62,000 nt of DNA from Cryptomeria japonica (Eukaryota > Streptophyta > Pinopsida > Cupressales > Cupressaceae), in assembly GCF_030272615.1 (NCBI RefSeq), contig NC_081414.1, positions 665,539,938 to 665,601,937 on the forward strand, written 5' to 3'. The translations under genes and the position numbers were made by a program. Of this stretch, positions 1-10,957 are shown one piece after another; position 1 is the first letter of the stretch; each line of letters opens with the position of its first letter. Under the pieces are notes generated by a model, which had not been told where the DNA came from, made no database searches, and saw nothing but the letters and a program-made list of their open reading frames with translations.

Positions 1-541
1 GATCTTACTGTATTTTCCTGCTAAAATCCAGAATTTTGGCTGATTTTATCAATTATAACACTTTCAAAATTACAGTCAAAGTTGGTCTTGTGATTGCTTG
101 GTTTAAGGCTTCTAAACATTCAAAAATCATTGAAATTGAAATTTTGTGTCAAAATTGTGTTCTTACTGTCCTAAATCTAAAAAGTGTGTTTGCATTCATT
201 CGAAATTTCAGTGCTTTATTCAAATTCTTGCAATTTGTGACTTTTGAAATTAAGTGCTTAATTACAACAACTTTGATTTCCGCTTTCAAAATTGAATTTT
301 GCGTGAAATTGAGTCAACTTTTGAATTTCAAAACTTGCATTGCTTTTGGCATTCCCTCTAAAATCATAAAATTCAAAATTTCAGTTTCCCTCTCTTTTTC
401 AAAATTCAAATTTTGCATTTTTCAACAATCTTGGTAGGGTTCAATTTTGAGATTGCAACTTTAATTTGGCCTACCTACAGATCGTAAAATCACTCAATTT
501 TTTCAGATTAGCTTTAAAATCATCATACCTTTCATCCCTGC

Positions 542-614
542 AAATTTCGAAAAAAGTTGCAAGGACCGTGTTGCACTCCGAGCGCCACGGTCCTAGACAT
601 TTTTTTCGAAATTT
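542..614 (+). other. Two-tier perfect hairpin in gag leader
   Basis: An outer 14-bp perfect inverted repeat (542-555 with 601-614, AAATTTCGAAAAAA and its complement) encloses an inner 9-bp perfect inverted repeat (562-570 AGGACCGTG with 586-594 CACGGTCCT) around a 15-nt loop. It lies about 105 nt upstream of the gag ATG. Retroelement leaders often hold RNA dimerisation or packaging structures; that role is inference here. Confidence 0.7.
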
Positions 615-720
615 CGGGAGACTGTCGTGATTGCATTTAACAGCTTAAATCTGGAAGATTGGCTGATTTCACTGAAAATTGCTACCTCTAAATTCAAAAT
701 CTTCTCTCTCTTTCTAGTGC

Positions 721-2103
721 ATGAGTTTTACAACAATAAGCCCTACTTCCACTATTCCCATTAGACGAAGCCGTAGAATTAAGTCTTTCCGAGGTTTAAC
801 CACCGAGGAGATGGAACCTAATTTGAATAGCCTTTTTAACGAGGACATGGGTAATTCCTCTAATCCTCCTAATGATGAAGAAGCTCTCCATGAGGTTTCT
901 GTAGAACAACTTTCAAAATTGGATAACCAATTTGACGATTTTCACCAATGGATGTCTCATGAATACCCTGATAGTCAAGCTCTTCCTTTAATTGAGGGTC
1001 TAAAACGTATGCTTCAAAGTGATAAGAATGGAATTGATATTTTGTGTGGTATTTCACACATTGTGAATTCTAACGTGATGCCTACGAAGAGTTGTGTCGA
1101 ATCTTTAGAATATACACAACCTCCTACACAAGTCAATCATTCTATTCCTTTGACAACTTCTATTGCTAGCATACCTACCTTTACATCAAACATAATGGCT
1201 ACTTCTATACAAGACATTCCCCCTGTGATCACTAGTCATGGGGGCAATCCTTCTTCTTCAATTAACCCTCTTCCTTCATTCAATCCAACTTCTTCATTCA
1301 TTCCTTCAATGAGTGTTCCTATTTCATCTCCACAAATGAACATGACGCAAGGGGGCAATTCATTTAACCATTCCATTCCTCCTTGTAGTGTTCCTCCTGT
1401 CCAATCATCTCCTATGACTAATTATCATAGAGTCCCACCACCTTACTCTTTACCTTCTTTCAATAACATAACACCTCCATCTCAATCTAACACACCTAAT
1501 ATGAACTCTTCAACTGAAGCTACCATTAACAATCTTGCACAAACTGTCTCCTCTTTACAGCAACAAATTGCCTCTATGAATCAATCTAAGTTTAGTGTGC
1601 CCACATTTGATGTTGCGAGCCCACTTTCTCTTGACATTGTTCGAGCTATCCCTCCTAAACATGTTGAAATCCCGCATTTGGAACTTTATAACGGTAAAGG
1701 AGATCCTCTAACACATGTTAAGACTTTTCAAACAATTTGTACTGATTTTGCTTATGACCCAAGGTTGCTTGCAAAACTGTTTACTAGAACATTAAGAGAC
1801 AAAGCCCTACAATGGTATTGCTCGTTGCCTTCTTATTCTATTACTTCTTTCGAACAACTTGCAAATGCTTTCATTCAACAATTTCAAAACAATATAAGTC
1901 CTAAAGTTACTTTGATTGATTTAATGCATTGTAAACAAGGTGTTAAAGAAAAAGTGACTGATTTCATTGGTAGATATAAGCATTTGTATGCTCAAATTTC
2001 TTTTCCAGTGCCTGACAATGATATTCAAAGAATCTTTATTTCTAATTTACAAAAAGATATTCGAGACAAACTTCTGTTTTCTGAGTTTACTTCTTTCCAA
2101 TAG
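721..2103 (+). pseudogene. gag: Retrotransposon Gag protein
   Basis: A 460-residue frame. Residues ~1-300 are low-complexity, rich in Ser, Pro and Asn. Residues ~315-455 are a Retrotrans_gag-type capsid domain, recognisable from the PHLELYNGKGDPLTHVKTF start, the LRDKALQWYCSLP helix pair and the VTDFIGRYKHLYAQ segment. Gag would build the cytoplasmic particle that packages element RNA. The ATG at 721 is the first one after the leader and keeps the N-terminus typical. The frame ends in TAG at 2101-2103, but the next ORF continues in exactly the same frame with matching protein content, so this is probably a nonsense change (CAG to TAG) or, less likely, a read-through site. I treat gag as disrupted for that reason. 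Confidence 0.8.
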
Positions 2104-4146
2104 TTGTGTGCCACTCTTCACAATTATCAACTGACTGTGAGTCAAATGGAACAATCACATCCTATGGCTCCGAGTGATAAGGGTGATAGCAGTCAACAAC
2201 AATTTGGAAAGTTTAAACTGAACAGAGATTCCATCAAATTCAATGAAAACATCATCAACAACAATGTGAATGCAGCATCAGGTGTGCCTCCTATTTCTAA
2301 ATTTTTCAAGAAAGAAAGAAAGTATACTCCTTTGAATGAATCATTGCATAGTATTATGAATAAGTTATTGGAACAAAATGTGCTTACTCTTCCTCCTATA
2401 CGACAAATTGATCCTGCAAAGATTACTTCACCTTATTTTGATAACAAAGCTTTTTGTCAATTTCATCGTCAGCCTGGGCATGATATTGAAAAATGTTTTT
2501 CTTTAAAGGGTAAGATTCAAGATTTGATTGATAATAATACTATCTCTATTTCTGGAGTGAATGATAAAGGCAACACATCTGTAGCTCCTCCTAACCAAAA
2601 TCTTCAGATTTTTACTAATCCATTACCTTCTCATACCTCTAATGCGATTGAGGCTAATGATTCCTCTCTCTCATCTGATGGTCTTGTGTCTATGACTCTG
2701 AATGTGATTAACTTTGTAGAGCAGCAAGAAAACCCTAAAGAACCTTCCATCACATTTGATTCTAGTGAAACTATCAGGGCACCCGATGGTCCTTTATACA
2801 TAGTTGCAAAAGTCAAGAATACATCTTGCCGTGGAGTGCTTATTGATCCTTCCTGCATGATTAATGTTATTACTGAAGAATTTCTTTTTACTTTGCAATT
2901 GAATCAAGTGATCTATGACAAAACAGATGTGGTTGTGAAATTATTTGATGCATTTTCTTCTCCTGCAATTGGTTCTATTACATTGCCTATTGAGGTCCAT
3001 AACAAATCTCTTGATGTGAACTTTGCTATTATTCCTTCGTCCGAACAATTTCGTGTGAAGCTTGGCTATCCTTGGCTATCTTCCATGAAAGCTATTGCTT
3101 CTCCTATTCATAAATGCTTGAAATTTCCCCATAATGGTGAAGTTGTTACTGTCAATCATAGTCTCTTTAAACCAGCTGAAAGAACTTCTAGTGTTCCTAT
3201 TGATTACTTTTGGCCTAAACAATTCCAATCCCTTCCTCCGCGAAGTGATCATCTTTTCAAATCTTATCAAAAGTGGAAAATGGATATGATCCTATCTCTA
3301 AGTGAACCTAGAACACCTAAACCTGACATTCCTATCGTTCTTGAGAAGGAAGTTCTTCCTTTGAAAGATAAAACTAATGTCTTCCCTCAAGAAGATTCCC
3401 AACCCATCCCCATGGATGTGACTATGTCTATACCTAATAAACCTTCTAAAAATAGACCTATACCTCCTCGTCATGATGGACTTGGTCTCCTTCCTAAACC
3501 AAAAATTCCTCCTTTATATGGAGCAGTTCCTCCTCCTTCCTTTTATAGAGAGAAGAGACCTTCTTCTTCTCCTATTATCCAGCCTAAGAGACCACAACCT
3601 AAACACCCAAGTGATAAGGATGAGAACATTCCTCCTCCTCAATCTTCTCCACTTCCTACTAAGACTAGACGTAATCATTCTGCACATGAACGCCGACGAA
3701 AACGTTGTCTTAGGGCTCAAGCAGCCGCTTCTCAAACTTTGCAATCTCCAAAGACACCTTCAACAAGCATTATTCCATTTTCTCCTCAGCCGGACATTGA
3801 GCCTAAATCTCCTAAACATAAGATGCATGATGGTCTTGATCCTGTGCGAGTTAAAGATCCTATTTTTATAAATCTTGATGATGATATAGATGAAAATGTT
3901 ACTCCTCTTGCTTCTGATAGTGAATATGAACTTGTTGATATTGATAACCATTTATCTAATGAATTTTCTAAAGCACTTATCCTAGCTCCTAGACAAGAAC
4001 AACGTGGCTTGGAACATGAACATAGCCCTTGTTTGGATCTTGTGATAGCTCCATCTGCTGTGTTGGATGTTCCTCCTCTGGCATGTTCCCTGCCTTCCCG
4101 AAACATTGATCAACAAGATCGGGGGGTAGATGACGTGCTAGACTAG
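2104..4146 (+). pseudogene. Gag C-terminus with degenerate aspartic-protease-like domain
   Basis: In frame with the upstream gag after one TAG; no ATG is needed. In order: linker, a zinc-knuckle-like segment near 2452-2535 (FCQFHRQPGHDIEKCFSLKG, a C-x3-H-type variant), a retropepsin-like fold near 2785-3170 and a Pro/Ser-rich, basic then acidic tail to 4146. The protease motif position reads VLIDPSCMINVI where families normally have D-T/S-G, so the Asp is kept but the following residues are not. The stretch FRVKLGYPWLSSMKAIASP is a well conserved marker in related plant gag-protease proteins. No RT follows. Proteolytic activity is doubtful. The C-terminal tail may be structural. Confidence 0.7.
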
Positions 4147-4875
4147 TTACATTAGCATAGCAGATTCTCTCCTCCTCTCTTTTGTTACTTCTTCTATATG
4201 TTATTCTCATTCTTCTATTTGTCGTCCTTAGTGTTGTCTACTTGAGGACGATGCAAAGCATTGAGATCTCTTTTGGTCTCTCTCATGTTGACTCAAAAGA
4301 CACATGTGTTCCCTTCTTCTAGGTGACCTTCCTTGATTGGGGAATGAAGAACAATTATGCATACATACATATGATATATATACATGACTTATCATATAGC
4401 ATACTGACCCCGAGGAAAGTGAAGTCACCTTGTGCTTTGTGTTTTGTGTCTATTATCCTTGGGTTTATCTCACACTTGGGGTCTAAATCTTTGCGATAAC
4501 ATGCTCCTTTCCTTTCTCATCTCTTATGTGTATCACTACGTTAAAACAATCACCCCCGTTGAGGCGTGTGTGATCGCTTTAACGTAGGGGGGCATACACC
4601 CTGTCTATCCCTTCATGATACTTGAAAATTTCTTGGTGAACTTAGCTTTGCCTTGAAAATTTTCGGTATTTCTCTTGCATGACTCATAGTGAGGGAACTT
4701 TACTACTGACAGTCATGGTTCTCCCTTGTGATCTTCCCTTTTACTTTGTCAATCAAAGTCGTAAGATCCTTAGTCCACTGGGGGCTTGGTGTGTCTTGCC
4801 TCCTTGACGTGGTGAAAGTCTTTCAATGATTGTTCCTTGTACTTTACCGGAAGTATGAGCATACATACTCCCGCT
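4147..4875. other. 3' non-coding region of the gag-only element
   Basis: No ORF with recognisable content. Pyrimidine-rich patches and a strong hairpin at 4536-4587 are the only structure I see before the polypurine tract. Confidence 0.6.
4536..4587 (+). other. 18-bp-arm hairpin in element 3' region
   Basis: Left arm 4536-4553 (CTACGTTAAAACAATCAC) and right arm 4570-4587 pair at 16 of 18 positions. Both mismatches are A opposite C, as expected if two ancestral G-C pairs decayed by G to A. The loop is 16 nt. Function unknown; it could be an RNA processing or packaging structure. Confidence 0.6.
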
Positions 4876-4890
4876 AAAGTGGGGGCTAAA
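4876..4890 (+). other. Polypurine tract of the gag-only element
   Basis: Purine-rich AAAGTGGGGGCTAAA lies directly before the TG that opens the LTR, the expected priming site for plus-strand DNA synthesis. Confidence 0.7.
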
Positions 4891-6123
4891 TGTAGCGTCC
4901 TAAAATTGTGACACTTGCAATTTCGACTGCATTTCGGTCTTCATGATGGCGACGCAACACGCAACCTGAATGGAGACCCCGAAACCTGATTACGACACTG
5001 AAAACTGCATTTTTCAAGCACTCTGGCCTGAACCTCCTTGCACCCTGCTGTCCCGGGAGGTGGGACCAGAGCGCCCAGTGCCCTGGTCCTTCAGGACCAG
5101 GGCGCCCAGCGCCCTGGTCCCTGGGTCCTATTTTGGGCCCGGTCTCTTTTGGACTTCGGGTCTTTTTGTTTGCAAATTGGAAATTATTGTTTCCTGGTCG
5201 GCCTAAGGTCGGGAAAATCAGTCTTTTAACCCTAATTGACAAGTATATAAACTACATTTTCTCTCTCATTTTGGGTAGAAGAATGATATGAAGAGGATAT
5301 GTGTACAAGCGTGGAAACTATACTCAAACATTCAAGCATTCAAGCATTCATTCCAAGTCTCCATTCAAGGCTAAGTGTTGCATTCAAGTCAAGGATTCAA
5401 CCATCGAAGAGGAGATCACATACTACATGCTACAACATACAACATACAACATCTATACCTTCGCACATAAGGATACAAACATCCTTACAACAAGGTATTA
5501 GTACTTGTTTTACATTACAGACATTTACATTTACAGCACTTGCTCATTTCTTGGTTAATTCCAAAACCGGGGTTTGACCTAAAGGCAAACCCCTAATCCC
5601 TAACCCCCCAATCGTCTTCGCTTTTCTGTGTGTAGGTTGCAGGTACGCGGCTGAAATTGAAGATCTGGAATCCTTGTGCAGAGACAAACAGATCCCCCTT
5701 CGTTTCGCGGATTTTTCGGAGGACCGTGGCGCTGGGCTCCATTGTCCCGACAACTTTTGCTCAAATTTGCAGGACAGCGCCGTATCGACATTTTACTGCT
5801 AATTCCAGGTCCGCAGCTTCATCCTATATCCCTATCTCAGTTCATAAAGCGAATCTTTGTCACTTTCTATGCATTCCTAGCCTAATTCTCCTATGCACAT
5901 TCTTTACAAAAGAGGGTAGCCTTGCTGTCTTAACCCTTGAAACGCATTTAGCATCCAATCTTGCATTGCGTGGGATTGGATCTTGTGGGTTTCAACCCCT
6001 CTTTTGAATGTAAAGTCTATCCCTTAAGTGAAAACCATCAACCCTAGCGAACCTCCCTTCTCTCTCCTCGGAGTTGGAAGAGGGGAGAGCAACTAGGGTT
6101 CGATCGCGATTTTCCGCTTTACA
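4891..6123 (+). repeat. 3' LTR of the gag-only gypsy-like element
   Basis: Begins TGTAGCGTCC after the polypurine tract and probably ends TTTACA, giving about 1.23 kb with TG...CA ends. It contains a GC-rich island (about 5040-5140) with a palindrome CCCTGGTCCT/AGGACCAGGG (5081-5102) and a 19-bp direct repeat (5071-5089 and 5102-5120), then a TATA box near 5243. The right end is inferred from where the flanking minus-strand coding remnant resumes. The small ORFs inside it carry no protein signal. Confidence 0.7.
5243..5251 (+). promoter_or_regulatory. Probable LTR TATA box
   Basis: GTATATAAA about 350 bp into the LTR, downstream of the GC-rich U3-like block. It is the only good TATA match in this part and would drive element transcription. 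Confidence 0.45.
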
Positions 6124-9100
6124 GGTCCTTCCATTCTGCATCCATCTTTTCCCGCTCTGCAATTTCTACTGCAGAGCCCAAATTTTTTATCCTTTTTTGT
6201 AAATCATTGCACTTGTTATTTGTTGCTTTCCTCTTTGATTTTTTCATTTTCCAAGTCTGCCTGTAACTTTTCTATTTGTTTCGCCAATTTATTTTTTCTC
6301 TCTCCACCTTTAGCAGTGAAGTGTAGACCACCTTCTTAGTCCTTTTTGACACACTAATTTTGTCCACATTTTGTACTTTGGAAAAATCTATTTGGAGGGT
6401 GCTAACTTGAAATTCAAAAGGATCTATTTGACTATGTGGTGGATTTTTATCTTTAGTTGGGGGCATAACAATCATGAACTCCATCATATCTTTGTGTGGG
6501 TCATATGTTGGAAATACCCTATTCCTTGCAGGTTGTTCGTCTAAAAATTTAGTCAGAGCAACCCTATGCAATGCTTCCTTTTTTTCTTTAGTGCATTTTT
6601 TGTGTGTTCAAATTTTTCATAGTAATCATGAAATTGAAAATCTGGGCTTGATGAAGCAATTGAATGTTTGAAAGGTGAAATAGAAGAGGCTCTAGTTCCA
6701 CCTATACCTGTGCTTTTAACTAATACATTACGAGGAGTACCAACAACCATTCCTGATCTTGTCCCACTATCACTTGCACGTGTAGTTTTTATAGTCTTTT
6801 GAGGGGTCTGTTCTGAAGCTACAAATGATAGATTTGTAGTGTCAGTGGCACTTGATATAGGATTCTGAATAGTATGAGTATCTACCAATAGTGGCCTCTT
6901 GCGAGAGATATTTTGTTGTTGCACTTGTCCAACACCAAGACAAACTAGTAGCAGTAGTAGTACCCATGCCAACCCCACCAATCACAATGGCACTTGATTG
7001 AACACTAATAGGAATATTATCCCCAGATTCCCCCCTAGTGGCAGTGGCACTTGATTCACCACCAATGGGAATACCATGATGTGGTGGTGGTTGTGGATTT
7101 GAACCTGTAACAAATGTAGGTGGACCCCAAGGGTAATGAGTAGTACCTTTCCATGATGAATCTAACAAATCAAGTCCAATGAATGGTTTAATAGGAGCTT
7201 TTTATTTTATATCTGATGGAAGTTGTACCACAAGTGGATACCAAATGCCTTCTCCTCTGGGACCTAGACCACCACCTTAAAACCCCATTTTTTCCACAAT
7301 GTTTGCCCCTTTGCTATATTTTTCTTTCATGGACTCATTGACTTCACCTAATATTTTAGGGACTGTAGTAGTTGTTGGAGTGGGCTCAACCTCATACTCA
7401 TTTTCATCTTCACTCCTATAATATGTTGTTATGGGATGCTCCATATTCCACAATTTTCTAAACCCTTCATCCTCGTCGATGGACTCAAATTCTGCACTGG
7501 TCTTTGGTTCACCGAGATTCTTCCTCATAGTCCAAAAACCCTTTATTTTGGTTTGAGTCCAATAACTTCCTTTACATTCTTGTGGAATTGTTTTGGGAAT
7601 AGATTTGTTAGATGAATTAGTATATTTTTGGTAAAAATTGTAGGACCTCCTATTTTGGATGCCCTCCTCTGTTGTCCTCTATGTGTGCAATGCCATAATT
7701 TGTGATGACAATTCTTCTGTTGAAATGTTATTGTCAGCGGCAATTTTCTCCATCTCTTTTTTTTACCTCATCCTAGTAGTCCATGTTTCTAATATTTTCT
7801 AACAATGGTTTACTTTCATGTTGACATAACGCTGAAGAGTTCTCATTTTTCTTAAGCCTTGCTTGAACTACACTGATTGGATCATACTACTAGAGACCCT
7901 CATCACAAAAGCTAAAAACTGTCAAAAAATCATGTGCCACATTGAATGCTTTTCTCTCAAATGTGAACCCTCCACATGAGAAAGGAAAGGAAGGAAATAT
8001 GCTCTTCTTTTGTTGACCATGGAAGTGCCTATCTATGCTCTCCAATTGTCATACTTATTCTAATGCAAATACCCTCTTTGTCACATGTATTGTAAGTCTC
8101 TAGGGTTTTACTGCTAATCTGTAAAATCTTAACATGGTGTATTCTTCCATGAAGAACTAGTCAGCCAATTGTATTTGGCTTCTGAGTTGAATGCAATCTC
8201 TACAAGACACGGGAAATCTAGGCATTGGAGTTTTTGTAATTTCATTATACATTGGTGCCAAAAAGAAGTCTACAAAATGGTTGTAGTTCTTTCTATTATC
8301 ATGCATCCTTATCTTTGGTGTCCATTCATATATTGGACACTATGTTCCGTTCCGATTCTTCTCATCAATCTTATAGTTCACAATGTGAAGATTGTTGGTC
8401 TCGAATATTGTACAATACTTGGATAGAAGAAGATAGCACAAGTAGGATGAGAACCTAAATGTCTTACAGGAACCTTTTTTGATCATTAGTAATTGTTTTT
8501 GCATGGATTGAACAATGTGCTCAATAAAACTATATCTTACTAGTTGAATTACACAATGGATAGTAAAAATCATTTCAAAAAGGCTAGCACCCACTTCCCT
8601 ATCATTTTCCAATCCCAAGCAAAATGTCAGCAAGGAAATAGTATCCCAAACCCATGGAACAAAAATGTTGCAATCATAAGGAGGCTTATGATTTCAATCT
8701 AACGAAGTACCACACATTATTAGAGCTCTAATAAATGAATATCTATGACTTGGATCGAGACTGTCATAATTCTCTGCCAACTTTCCTAGGTCAATGTGTA
8801 CGTTTGAGTTTTGTGCTTCAAACCCTAGGTTCAACAAATGAGAAAATTCTCCCACGTTTATGGATAGAATTTCCTCTTTTGTATTTTTATTGACAATTGT
8901 TTTTTTATCTTCATCATAATTTTTGACATAGACCATGACAAATTCAAGGAAGGGGATTACTTCAGGTAACACCATGCTTCCCAATCCAGCATCTCACGAT
9001 GCGATTTTATTCATTCTTTGTTTTATCATTGTGTTGAAAATAGTAAATTTTGCCCTGCTTAGATCTGTCGCCTTATTAGACAATGCATATATATTATCTA

Positions 9101-9260
9101 TGATATGCTTTTCACCATGGATAGCAAGGTCATAAATATAATGGTATTCATCAGTGAAACCCGGTGTTTTAACCAGTTCGGTTAGGTCTAATTTTTTTTC
9201 ATTTGGCTTCCTATTGAACTACTACTTCCCAATTTCCCCATCGTTTTTATTGTTAATAAT
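6124..9260 (-). pseudogene. Degenerate unclassified mobile-element-like coding remnant with G-patch-like motif
   Basis: Read on the minus strand from about 9200 to 6130, protein-like sequence continues across frameshifts and in-frame stops. Parts: 9190-8694 (with KTPGFTDEYHYIYDLAIHGE and GSMVLPEVIPFLEFVMVYVK), 8633-8170 (a conserved-looking body with several Cys/His), 7980-7540 (decayed), 7528-7200 with KMGF-stop-GGGLGPRGEGIWYPL, a good match to a G-patch (Gly-rich RNA-binding motif), then a Gly/Ser/Thr-rich linker (7170-6600) and a short coiled-coil-like end (6250-6130). G-patches occur in some retroelement and retroviral proteins and in RNA-processing factors. No RT or transposase core is visible. 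The gag-only LTR element abuts its 3' side, probably having inserted into it. Identity uncertain. Confidence 0.5.
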
Positions 9261-9599
9261 TCAAAATAATGCTAAATACAAGCCTAAAAATGATAACCCT
9301 CAAATTGAACCACGAGATTAAAAAAAGTAAAAAATGTGAGATGTAGGTGTTCTAGATTTTACCCGAAATTTCTATTTCTATTTCACTAGATTGGTGCAGA
9401 TAGACTCTATTGCAACTTGCATTCCTCAATCTAGTAGTCGTTTATGAATCTCCCTTGATTTACTAGTTTGTCCACGAAATGAAATACTATTATAATATAT
9501 GAGTAACTTATTTTGAAAACATTGAAAAGTACAAAAGTAATACCTAAAGGGAAAAATTTCTAGAATCATGTAATTTTATAAATTATTATTAATATCTAT

Positions 9600-10490
9600 T
9601 CGATGCCGAAGGACAAAACATTGATTGCTTCAGTCTAAATTTGAGGACAATGGACACGTCACCAGACTCGAGTGATGAGTCACTTTTTCGGATTGTTTTT
9701 GAATTCTTTTTAATCCTTTTCAACTTCTGCCCGAAATAGAGCTTAATTATAGATAATTAAATGTAAAATGTTCAATTCTGGGTAGAGTTCTCAAAATGTG
9801 TTTAAATGTAAAATGTTCAATTCTGGGTAGAGTTCTCAAAATGTGTTTACTTCCCACATTCGAGCCAAAATCCACCCTAAGCCATTGATCTATGCTCATC
9901 CAATGGATGACGGTATGTGTTGTCAGTTGTCATGGGTCCCATGACTTTTGCCATTTTTCGGGCATGTCACCACACTCGAGTCACTTTTACAAACTCTTTT
10001 TGAAGTCTTTTTAATCCTTTTCAACTTTCGCCCGAAATAGACCTTTATAGACTTAATTATAGTTAATTAAATGTAAAACGTTCAATTCCGGGAAAATTTC
10101 TCACAAATGTGTTTACTTCGGACCACATTCAGGCCAAAATCTACCCTAAGTTGTTGATCTGTGCTCATCCAACGGATGATGGTGTCTGTTTGTCAGTTGT
10201 TGTGGGTCCCACGACTTTTGCCATTTTTCGGCCACATCAATAGACACGAGTCACTTTTTGAGAATGGTTTAGAAGACTTTTTAATCCTTTTCAACTTTTG
10301 CCGAAATAGAGTTTTTAAATTTAATTAAGTATATAATTGCAAATTTAGAATTTTACTATATTGAATTAAATGTTTCGTTTATGGAAGTCTTCCGTTAGAA
10401 GTTTGCAAAAAATGTTTATCATTCCCACATTCAGCCCAAAATACACCTCACGTCGTTGATCTGTGCTCATCCAATAGATGCCCGTATATA
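9600..10490. repeat. Three diverged tandem copies of a ~300-bp repeat
   Basis: Shared landmarks recur in order: a CGAGTCACTTTT-type segment (near 9670, 9975, 10245), TTTTTAATCCTTTTCAACTT, an AATTAAATGTAAAA block, CCCACATTC-type, then TTGATCTGTGCTCATCCAA (9885, 10155, 10457) and GACTTTTGCCATTTTTCGG (9942, 10212). Spacing is about 309 and 270 bp; the first is longer because of an internal 45-bp duplication. A distant relative appears near 13600-13690. Class unknown. Confidence 0.6.
9757..9846. repeat. Perfect 45-bp tandem duplication
   Basis: 9757-9801 and 9802-9846 are identical over 45 bp. Perfect identity, inside otherwise diverged repeats, points to a recent local duplication. Confidence 0.85.
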
Positions 10491-10493
10491 ACT

Positions 10494-10824
10494 TTATAAT
10501 GAATTAAATATACAATTTAAATATGTAATGTCAAAACTTGCATGATATTTTAATTTTTTTTGTCGATAATTTTTGTATTGTATTACTTGGAAATAAAATA
10601 TTACAAATATGCAAGCATAGGTGGTATAGTAAAACCACCAAAATTCTGCCACCGCAAAAAATACCCCAAGGTCCAAACCCACCATTCCCAACAAAAAATA
10701 AAACCCTACTACATGCAAAAACCCCAGAATTCCAATTCGGTGTACCAAAATTTGTAGCAAACATCCCCCCATACATACAAAGTTGGACCTGGGGAGAAAA
10801 CGGACATGGAACAAAAAGATACAA
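10494..10824 (-). other. Overlapping open frames, uncertain coding
   Basis: Two minus frames (to 106 aa) and one plus frame (96 aa) are open across the same 300 bp. The minus translation is hydrophobic with many Phe, Gly and Trp; the plus translation is Pro/Lys-rich. I recognise neither. Because it lies just downstream of the minus-strand ORF at 10958-11368, it could be its 3' untranslated region or a repeat fragment. Listed so the interval is not blank. Confidence 0.2.
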
Positions 10825-10957
10825 ATAGATTAATCTAGAAATGACCTATACTCCGGGTTATCATAAAATTATGAGAGCCTCTTCATTGCTTGGGTGGTCT
10901 CGGGTCTCGATCACAACTCTCCACCCACCTCTGCATGTGCCACTTCATGAAGGTCCA

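Larger units (their letters stand above)
1..6123 (+). mobile_element. RT-less Ty3/gypsy-like LTR element (gag/protease only), 5' end outside window
   Basis: Seen: a 5' leader (1-720), a gag ORF, an in-frame continuation with a zinc-knuckle-like and a protease-like segment, a 0.7-kb 3' non-coding stretch, a polypurine tract and a 3' LTR. There is no reverse transcriptase, RNase H or integrase between 4146 and the LTR. Established: plants carry non-autonomous gag-only LTR elements (TR-GAG/LARD types) that are mobilised in trans. Inference: this is such an element. The 5' LTR lies left of the window, so its target duplication cannot be checked. The right end at about 6123 is supported because a different minus-strand coding remnant starts immediately beyond it. 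Confidence 0.8.

Noticed and set aside
36-437. 133-aa frame at the window start
   Set aside because: Phe/Lys-rich, lies in the non-coding leader of the gag-only element, no similarity to any protein I know.
2095-2110. Programmed stop-codon read-through at TAG 2101
   Set aside because: CAA-TAG matches the upstream half of a known read-through context, but the downstream TTGTGT does not match the CARYYA half; a CAG-to-TAG mutation fits the general decay pattern better.
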